Shown: positions 16,918-22,703 of the stretch, piece after piece
How the letters are laid out: each line of letters begins with the position of its first letter
Position numbering within the stretch: position 1 is the first letter of the stretch
Origin: Bacteroidales bacterium
GTDB lineage: Bacteria; Bacteroidota; Bacteroidia; Bacteroidales; Tenuifilaceae
DNA: 34,242 bases
Direction of reading: 5' to 3'
NCBI GenBank assembly: GCA_018056955.1
Contig: JAGPEQ010000005.1
Span: 11,715-45,956, forward strand
Notes under the pieces: generated by a model
Seen by the model: only the letters and a program-made list of their open reading frames with translations
The model's database searches: none
Told to the model about the DNA's origin: nothing
Program-made: the position numbers and the translations under genes

Positions 16918-16963
16918 GTTGGAACGGGAAATAACTCGTTTTTTGAGTTATTCACGTTTCAAC
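16918..16963 (-). terminator. Hairpin at the transposase 3' end
   Basis: Nested stems GTTGGAACG/CGTTTCAAC (imperfect) and ATAACTC/GAGTTAT around a T/A-rich loop overlap the transposase stop codon. Such structures in insertion elements often block transcription entering or leaving. Confidence 0.5.
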
Positions 16964-17625
16964 AAAAGCACTAGTTCTTTGAACATCTGTTCTTCCGACT
17001 TTTTCCATCGCCATTCGCACTCCTTTAGGTGGAGGTCAAAGTGGGCTTTCACTCCGTTGAACTTGGACAATCGCCTTTTGGTGAAACTCCAGAAAGATTC
17101 AATGCCATTGATGTGAACGCCTTTCCCGTCAGAGAAATGCTTGGACTTATTGACCCTGAAGTGCTTGCTATAGCCTACGTCAACCAGCCCATCATACCCC
17201 CTCCAGCCATCGGAGTAAACCACCGCATCGGGGCTTACACGTTTGAGGATTACCTGTTGAAGCGATTTGCGGCTGCTGTCGGGAATGAGTTCGGTGTATA
17301 CCTCTCCGTTGCGTTCGAATACACCAAAAACTGGACGCTTCCAGGTTCCCTGCCCCCCTTTATGAATACCCACTTTGCTTCGGATGCGCTTAGATCCGAA
17401 GTAGGCCTCATCAAATTCTACTTCTTTCGTGAGCAGTATCGCCTGAAGGGTCTCAATCCTTGAACGATATATGGCTTCCCAAAATATCTTGTATAGCCGA
17501 TTTATCGTATTCCGGTTAATGCCTAATAGGTATGCGGTTTTTGTGGCATCAACATCGACGCAAAAATGTCGAAGAACTTTTTTAATTTTATAATCACTGA
17601 TTTTACTATATTTTACAAGGCTCAT
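16948..17625 (-). CDS. IS1595-family transposase (ISXO2-like DDE)
   Basis: A 225-residue complete transposase. An N-terminal helix-turn-helix-like part (LLGINRNTINRLYKIF) is followed by the catalytic domain: DEAYFGSKR (first Asp), VVYSDGWRGY (second Asp) and GVHINGIESFWSFTKRRL (the N..E signature of this family). It ends in the typical WRWKKSEEQMF. No frame damage is visible, so it may be active. The length is near the usual 220-300. Confidence 0.88.
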   Translation of the reverse strand: MSLVKYSKISDYKIKKVLRHFCVDVDATKTAYLLGINRNTINRLYKIFWEAIYRSRIETLQAILLTKEVEFDEAYFGSKRIRSKVGIHKGGQGTWKRPVFGVFERNGEVYTELIPDSSRKSLQQVILKRVSPDAVVYSDGWRGYDGLVDVGYSKHFRVNKSKHFSDGKGVHINGIESFWSFTKRRLSKFNGVKAHFDLHLKECEWRWKKSEEQMFKELVLLLKRE

Positions 17626-17663
17626 AGGACAAAGTTATTAACTTTTCCTAGTCTTAAGCCTAA

Positions 17664-18179
17664 TTAATTATTAGTCCACCAGTCGATAAATAAAGTAATT
17701 GATTCTTTCTCATTTTTTTCAATAATAATAAAACTTTTATTTTCCCCGTTTTGGAAAAAACATAGAAAAGGTTTTATAAAAATAGAGTTTTTTACTTTAA
17801 CAAATTTATCAAGATTCCTGACAGTTAATATGTTATTATTAGGGAAGGTAAAAAGTGTTTTTCTTAAATACTTCTCATCGCATACGATAAATAATGATTT
17901 ATTAATTAATTTTTTATTAATTATATTATAAATATTGCTGTAACATTGAGAACAACATAAACTTGGTATAAATAGAAAAAAGGATTTTTTAGGTAGTAAA
18001 TTTAAATCTAATTCAGATCCATTGGGTTTTAAATAAACAAAATTATTGATCTTATTTTCAATATTAAATCTATAAATTAACAAATCATTTTCTGTATTCT
18101 CAATTTTGTTGTTATTACAACTTATTATATTAACAACAAAAATTAATACAAAAAGAAAACAAATGTAATTCTTTCTCAT
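17664..18179 (-). CDS. U4 thioredoxin-like lipoprotein (CSQC)
   Basis: A 171-residue lipoprotein (lipobox NIISC, Cys21), very AT-rich, Asn/Lys/Ile-heavy. FIPSLCCSQC places the CxxC at residues 76-79 with an extra Cys just before. It lacks the YGDP.. C-terminal block of U2/U3 and ends DWWTNN directly at the right end of the insertion sequence, so its last residues could be original or altered by the insertion. It is separated from the U4 propeller by 81 bp, more than in the other cassettes. The thioredoxin-like assignment rests on CxxC position and cassette order. Confidence 0.65.
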   Translation of the reverse strand: MRKNYICFLFVLIFVVNIISCNNNKIENTENDLLIYRFNIENKINNFVYLKPNGSELDLNLLPKKSFFLFIPSLCCSQCYSNIYNIINKKLINKSLFIVCDEKYLRKTLFTFPNNNILTVRNLDKFVKVKNSIFIKPFLCFFQNGENKSFIIIEKNEKESITLFIDWWTNN

Positions 18180-18260
18180 CTTTAAATTCTTAAATATACA
18201 AAGTTTATTCGAAAAATTATTTATTAATCTTAAAAATAACTTGGGTATACTATTTTGTTA

Positions 18261-19409
18261 TTAAAATTTAATTGCGCTCTCATTTACTACTAAAATTAAA
18301 GGGTTCGCAGTTACACTTATTGATTTTAATCTATTTTGCAATATTGATTCTAAATAGAGTTCATTTTCTTTGATATAGTATGGTTCCAGTATAAAAAACA
18401 AATTTCCATTAATACAACCTTTAGGGATAACATCAAAGGAAATTTCTAATGACTTGTTCCCTATTTTGATTTTATCAAATATCTGCGTTGTTTTTAATTT
18501 TTTGTTATAAATATATATGTACCATTTATTTTTCAAAAAAGTTGATGAAATTAAATATTTTTCAGTTTCATAAAATGAAATAACTCTAAAAAATATATTT
18601 CTTTTGTTAGCTTCATCTACAAATTCATATACTTCTGAAAAACTATTATTAAGTAACGTTTCATCTAAATTATTTTCGCCAAAATCAAACTCTAAAACAT
18701 TTTTCAGTTTTAAATTAGTATAATCAAATTCATAAACTAAATTACTAGCGCTATATCGTAACTTAATGCTTTTATTATATGTTGATATATTATTCCAGTC
18801 GTCAAAATATAGGAAGTTTGAATGGTTTTCGGGATATGGTAATTGATAATCAGAATGTTTGCCTGTTTTAATATTGAAAAGTGTAGCCTTGTAAAATCTT
18901 CCGTTAATAGGAAAACTCCCATGAAAGAAAAGAATAAGAGAATCATTTACAACAGAAAAGTCAGACGGGTTGGATCCAACATCGATTGTAAATATTGTTT
19001 TCCCTTCAAAACTTATTTTATGCAACTTTCTTGCTCGTCGATCAATAAAGTATACTCCTTCATCATTTGCTCTTATGGCATTTACTGATATGTACTCTGA
19101 AGGTCCTTTCCCTCGTTTACTTAAATCAATAAAGGATTTATCGTTATAATTAAAAAGTCGAAGTGCGCCATCATAAATTATAATATAATCTTTTAAAATG
19201 CTAATTTTCTCTATTTCACCTATTAAGCAATTAAAGTCTGATAGATTAAATGCCTTTGTGTATTCTGGGCTAATTTGAATTTCTAAAGTATCTGTTTTAC
19301 TAACATTCACTATCGTTTTTTCTGCAAAATCAAGTGCTTGATCATAACAACCAAATAACAACAAACAGATGAGTGATAAAAATAAGCAATTTTTACTTAA
19401 AATATTCAT
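18261..19409 (-). CDS. U4 six-bladed beta-propeller lipoprotein
   Basis: A 382-residue lipoprotein (lipobox LLFGC, Cys21) with GKGPSE at residues 100-105 and strand pairs such as YIIIYD, GVYFIDRRA, SLILFFHG and KWYIYIYN. It belongs to the same broad family as the other cassette propellers, but is diverged and much more AT-rich than U2/U3, suggesting a different origin or a long separate history. The ATG start at 19409 gives a good signal peptide. Confidence 0.75.
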   Translation of the reverse strand: MNILSKNCLFLSLICLLLFGCYDQALDFAEKTIVNVSKTDTLEIQISPEYTKAFNLSDFNCLIGEIEKISILKDYIIIYDGALRLFNYNDKSFIDLSKRGKGPSEYISVNAIRANDEGVYFIDRRARKLHKISFEGKTIFTIDVGSNPSDFSVVNDSLILFFHGSFPINGRFYKATLFNIKTGKHSDYQLPYPENHSNFLYFDDWNNISTYNKSIKLRYSASNLVYEFDYTNLKLKNVLEFDFGENNLDETLLNNSFSEVYEFVDEANKRNIFFRVISFYETEKYLISSTFLKNKWYIYIYNKKLKTTQIFDKIKIGNKSLEISFDVIPKGCINGNLFFILEPYYIKENELYLESILQNRLKSISVTANPLILVVNESAIKF

Positions 19410-19436
19410 CGCTCTTTATTTTTTAGTAATTATTTA

Positions 19437-19468
19437 AATAGGCTTTAGGAATCATCCTAGAGCCTATT
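19437..19468 (-). terminator. U4 intercistronic hairpin
   Basis: A 14-position stem (AATAGGCT..AGGA with TCCT..AGCCTATT, one mismatch) and a 4-nt loop between the peptide and propeller genes, followed by a short AT-rich tail. Confidence 0.6.
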
Positions 19469-19474
19469 TCTATA

Positions 19475-19693
19475 CTATTTACAATTTACACTGCATTTAG
19501 AGTAACTAGTACAACCACAAACATATGAGCCATCTTGGGTTTGAAGCAATGGCCTTTTACTATCATCATCAGGCATTGATAATTCTTCTAGGTTACTGCA
19601 TTCTGCTTTTGTATGAACTGATGTTTTGTAAACAATAACAGCAGAAGCGATTACTACTAATACATAAATTAAAACTAATTTACTCTTTTTCAT
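19475..19693 (-). CDS. U4 secreted Cys-rich peptide (NVEALA-like)
   Basis: A 72-residue product with a KKSK start, a hydrophobic core and a probable cleavage near HTKA. The mature part has five cysteines: ECS, then YVCGC, SKCSVNC clustered at the end. It shares only the architecture, not the sequence, with U2/U3 beyond the first residues, yet is headed by nearly the same leader. This shows that the leader and not the peptide is the conserved part. Confidence 0.72.
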   Translation of the reverse strand: MKKSKLVLIYVLVVIASAVIVYKTSVHTKAECSNLEELSMPDDDSKRPLLQTQDGSYVCGCTSYSKCSVNCK

Positions 19694-19735
19694 TTGTTTA
19701 TTTTTTAATTAGTTAAACAACAAATCATCAAATAT

Positions 19736-19912
19736 CACCCTTACGGCCCGGTGGTGTCTCCGGGTGTGCCTCCCCCACCTGGTGGGCTTGACACAAATGT
19801 AGTGAAACTTTTCCTATTCTGTTCCTATTATAGTATTTAATATTAAACATACGTCTATGTGCAAATTTACCCCCCCCTGCAAATGGGCAAATTTTTACGT
19901 ATGTTTTATAAC
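19736..19912 (-). promoter_or_regulatory. U4 promoter and conserved leader
   Basis: -33 TTTG (19888-19891), 18 nt, -7 TAAATTTG (19862-19869), inverted-repeat arms at 19845-19854 and 19897-19906. Similarity with the other copies ends at the CCGGG hairpin; the approximately 45 nt before the peptide ATG are unrelated to U2/U3, but total leader length stays about 160 nt. Confidence 0.78.
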
Positions 19913-20215
19913 ACGTATGCAATATTTTACATATATTAAATTTTACATGTACTAAAAAGTGATTTATTGAACCTGTATTTTTACCCTAGCCGCTATTGAC
20001 TATTGCTTGCGCGCTTTCATAAACGCGTGCAGCATACGCCAATCCGTCCTTTAACATCTAGAAAATGTTGTAGTCCCCGTTCAGGTAAGTACAAAAGATT
20101 TTTATTTCCGACTGAAGCGCTGCGTTGGGCATGGACTCTAAACAACCTCGCTATCGCACTCGTCGGTAGATGCACGCCAACAAGGGAGTATTTATTGCCG
20201 TTAGGGTCTGCATAG
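19913..20215. repeat. ~300-bp non-coding duplication, copy upstream of U4
   Basis: The partner of 16433-16740. It keeps AAATTTTACATGTACT, AAACGCGTG, CATACGCC, GTTCAGGTAAGTACAAAA, CTGAAGCG, GGCATGGACTC and CAACC in the same order. No gene is seen between the U4 leader and the end of the U5 thioredoxin-like gene. Confidence 0.65.
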
Positions 20216-20229
20216 CCATGGAAGAACCC

Positions 20230-20862
20230 CTAATTGGCCTTTGGGTTCATTAATCGATTTTTATAGCTGTTAAAAACAACCCGGTTCACTTCAACCTCTT
20301 TGGGCTTATAAACATACAGGCACCGAACCTCCATGGTGCTGTCGGAAATAAAAACGCTTGGTGGAAGCCTTCTGAACAGTGAATCTACCATCGTTCCTGT
20401 CCCTGAAAGGTTGTATACCTCAACCTTTTTCTCCAGCTTATGGTAAATGTAGGTGGGTTCACGGTTATCGGTATAGTTTGACAGTACAACTACTCGGGAA
20501 TTTCCAACCTCCTTGCCTAATTCCCTTATAGCATTTACCAGGCTATTGATGCATGCCTCGCAATCCTCATCATCAAAATAAAAGAAAATCTTTTCTGCTT
20601 TACCAGAAGCGAAAACCTTTTTTTTAAGGTCACTGTCAAGCTCAATGACCTTTTTACCCTCAAATAAAAACTGAAGGTAAACATCACCTGTAACTGTGTT
20701 TAACCTGGATACATTAGATTGGTTTGCCTTCTCACACTGGTCTAAACTACTACTAAGTCTTGCGTATTCAACTTTAACCTTATAGAAACGGTAGCAAAGT
20801 ATGACAAAAGCAGTAGCTAACGCGACCATAAGAATAGTCCTATTCTCTATCCTTCCTAACAT
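20230..20862 (-). CDS. U5 thioredoxin-like membrane protein (CEAC)
   Basis: A 210-residue protein. Unlike its counterparts it has no lipobox. An N-terminal TM helix (about residues 9-26) is followed by a short coiled-coil-like stretch and then the core FFYFDDEDCEACINSL, with CxxC at residues 101 and 104. SRVVVLSNYTDNREPTYIY and PPSVFISDSTMEV fit later thioredoxin-fold strands, the latter containing the place of the cis-Pro (LPPSVF). It begins 7 bp after the U5 propeller stop. It is probably inner-membrane anchored and facing the periplasm. A redox role is inferred. Confidence 0.7.
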   Translation of the reverse strand: MLGRIENRTILMVALATAFVILCYRFYKVKVEYARLSSSLDQCEKANQSNVSRLNTVTGDVYLQFLFEGKKVIELDSDLKKKVFASGKAEKIFFYFDDEDCEACINSLVNAIRELGKEVGNSRVVVLSNYTDNREPTYIYHKLEKKVEVYNLSGTGTMVDSLFRRLPPSVFISDSTMEVRCLYVYKPKEVEVNRVVFNSYKNRLMNPKAN

Positions 20863-20869
20863 ATGCGGT

Positions 20870-21973
20870 TTACTCCTTTAAGTCGTAAATGGCAATCTGG
20901 TAGGTATCGGAGTCCTCGTTGTAGAGCACCGTGTAGAGTTTGTTGCCCTGCATGCAAACAGGCTTCCCAAAATCAGCAATGGGGCTTAGGTCGTTAATGA
21001 GCAGTCCATTATTTAACACCTTATTAAATTTGTCGTAAACAACATAATATTTATTTGGAGTTGATGTTAAATCATAACTAAAAAATAAATATTTGTTATT
21101 TTCATATAAATCACCAAGCCCTTTTGCATATTTTCCACTGTTGGCAATATCAATAAGTTTTAGCAAATAATCGCTACTTACAGGAAATTTATCAATTATT
21201 TTGCTGTACTCTTTTAGAACGTTATCAGGGAATTTAAAATTTTCAAAATTTATACGATATTTTAATTTAGCATAATTTGTTCTTGTGTCAAACTCAAAAA
21301 TATCTTCCGAGTAACTTCTATTGAAAATAATTTTTTTTTCAAATTCATTAAAACAGTTTCTTTCTGCAAAAAACAAATATAATAGATCAGAATTATCTAT
21401 ATATGAATTAATATGATTACCCAATGTATCAACTAAACTAATAGTTCTATAAATTTTATTTTCAAAAGGAGAATTATCGTTAAACAGTAAGTAATGATTA
21501 TCACTAATTTTAAAGAAATTTCTTTGACCGTTTATTTTAACTCTCATTTTCCGGATTGGTTCTAACTCTTTATTATATACTAAAATTTTGTATCCTGCAA
21601 CATCCAAAACTTCAATAGTTTCATTTAAAGTATCAATATAAAAGTCAACTATTTCTGATACTTCCAAAGGTCCCTTACCATAGTTATTTGAGAATCCAAC
21701 TAATTCTCCTTTATAATCAAATATCAGTATTTTAGATAACTTTTTATCAAGAAATACAAATTTATTTTCTAAGATACGCATTTTACTTATTTCTCCAATT
21801 ACAGTCTTATTTTTATTTTTAAGTGAAACATAGGAAACACTATTTGAAAACACTGATGATTTAAGTGTTATTTCTAGGTTGGTTTCAATGTTTAAAATTT
21901 CAAAAGCATTATCACTTTGCTCTTTACAAGAGAAAATAAATAATGCAATTAAGACAAGATATTTCGTTTTCAT
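20870..21973 (-). CDS. U5 six-bladed beta-propeller lipoprotein
   Basis: A 367-residue lipoprotein (lipobox IFSC, Cys16) with GKGPLE at residues 99-104 and propeller strands KFVFLDK, KILIFDY, TIEVLDVAG, YYVVYDK and YQIAIYD. I use the ATG at 21973: an in-frame start at 22039 would place coding sequence through a clear terminator-like hairpin and lose the signal peptide. The last approximately 45 codons (20870-21010) look richer in G and C than the rest of the gene, which is AT-rich like U4, so the gene may be a recombinant. Confidence 0.75.
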   Translation of the reverse strand: MKTKYLVLIALFIFSCKEQSDNAFEILNIETNLEITLKSSVFSNSVSYVSLKNKNKTVIGEISKMRILENKFVFLDKKLSKILIFDYKGELVGFSNNYGKGPLEVSEIVDFYIDTLNETIEVLDVAGYKILVYNKELEPIRKMRVKINGQRNFFKISDNHYLLFNDNSPFENKIYRTISLVDTLGNHINSYIDNSDLLYLFFAERNCFNEFEKKIIFNRSYSEDIFEFDTRTNYAKLKYRINFENFKFPDNVLKEYSKIIDKFPVSSDYLLKLIDIANSGKYAKGLGDLYENNKYLFFSYDLTSTPNKYYVVYDKFNKVLNNGLLINDLSPIADFGKPVCMQGNKLYTVLYNEDSDTYQIAIYDLKE

Positions 21974-22005
21974 AATTTTTATAATTGAAATAAATTTTAT
22001 TAGAA

Positions 22006-22027
22006 AAAGGGGGTAGGCTCCCCCTTT
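22006..22027 (-). terminator. U5 intercistronic terminator-like hairpin
   Basis: A perfect AAAGGGGG/CCCCCTTT stem with a 6-nt loop, followed on the minus strand by TTTTTC: the form of an intrinsic terminator. It sits directly after the peptide gene and before the propeller, so only a share of transcripts may continue. Confidence 0.75.
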
Positions 22028-22032
22028 ATTGA

Positions 22033-22263
22033 TTAACATAACCCTTGAGCATGAACGTCACAACCTGAACCTCCCTCAAAGCATCTGTAAACATAATGAC
22101 TACCTGGGCATTTTATTGCACCAGGTTTATATCCTTGCACCCCATCAGAAGGTGCAATCTCATCTACTGATTTAATTTCTGCGTTCAGACTTTTGCTTGT
22201 ACATAGGGTTATTGCAAAAAAAACAATACCTGCAGATACTAAAATGCAAAAAACTTTTTTCAT
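22033..22263 (-). CDS. U5 secreted Cys-rich peptide (NVEALA-like)
   Basis: A 76-residue product with a KK start, a hydrophobic core and a probable cleavage near SLNA. Four cysteines are spread over the tail (KCPGSHYVYRC, SGCDVHAQGLC). The stretch SLNAEIKSVDEIAPSDG lies where NVEALA-type peptides have their conserved motif, and the overall length fits that family (about 70-90 residues). It is headed by a conserved leader and ends 6 nt before a terminator-like hairpin, so it could be produced in excess over the downstream proteins. Confidence 0.75.
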   Translation of the reverse strand: MKKVFCILVSAGIVFFAITLCTSKSLNAEIKSVDEIAPSDGVQGYKPGAIKCPGSHYVYRCFEGGSGCDVHAQGLC

Positions 22264-22302
22264 AGTAGTTTAACTTTTGTGGTTTTAAAATAATTTTTGG
22301 TT

Positions 22303-22480
22303 CCACCCTTTCGCCCCGGTGGTGTATCCGGGTGCACCGCCCCCACCTGGTGGGCTTGGTACAAATGTAGTGAAACTTTTCCTATTCTGTTCCTATTATA
22401 ATATTTAATATTAAACATACGTGTATATACAAATTTACCCCCCCCTACAAATAGGCAAATTTTTACGTATGTTTTATAAC
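22303..22480 (-). promoter_or_regulatory. U5 promoter and conserved leader
   Basis: -33 TTTG (22456-22459), 18 nt, -7 TAAATTTG (22430-22437), arms AAACATACGT/ACGTATGTTT at 22413-22422 and 22465-22474. In the GC-rich part it differs from U3 by GGAGGC to GGCGGT, which is silent in one reading frame (see findings). Nothing is recognised in 22481-22648. Confidence 0.78.
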
Positions 22481-22648
22481 ATTTATGTATTTTTTTATGT
22501 ATATCAATATATGGATATTTAAGTCAACACAACATAGGCATCGTCAAGTAAAATTACAAAATACCAAAGTCTAAGAGGCTATTAAAACGAATGCATACAG
22601 AGCTGAAATACAAAAAGATTCTTATATACCATTGATTCATAACTTAAT

Positions 22649-22676
22649 AAAAAAACCGGAATGTATAGGATTCCGG
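22649..22676 (-). terminator. Terminator of the dipeptidyl peptidase gene
   Basis: CCGGAAT/ATTCCGG stem with a 7-nt loop and a run of seven T on the minus strand, 28 nt after the peptidase stop. It insulates the cassettes from that gene. Confidence 0.85.
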
Positions 22677-22703
22677 CTCTTAATTTTATGTATTATATAC
22701 AAC

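Larger units (their letters stand above)
16870..17661 (-). mobile_element. IS1595-family insertion sequence
   Basis: An element of about 790 bp with one transposase gene. Imperfect terminal inverted repeats: AGGCTCTAGACTATAAAA at the left, and at the right the complement reads AGGCTTAAGACTAGGAAAA. Flanking octamers AATTATTT and AATTAATT differ at one position, so they are a possible but not perfect 8-bp target duplication. It lies between U3 and U4, touching the U4 thioredoxin-like stop codon. Confidence 0.7.

Noticed and set aside
17029-17463. Plus-strand open frame of 144 codons
   Set aside because: It is the antisense shadow of the IS1595-type transposase, which has all catalytic motifs.
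21974-22039. Longer start for the U5 propeller
   Set aside because: It spans the terminator-like hairpin and hides the lipobox signal; the ATG at 21973 fits the family.
11805-22480. Invertible (phase-variable) promoters
   Set aside because: All five leaders have the same orientation, inverted-repeat arms are only 10 bp and about 41 bp apart, and no invertase gene is nearby. A regulator-binding site is simpler.
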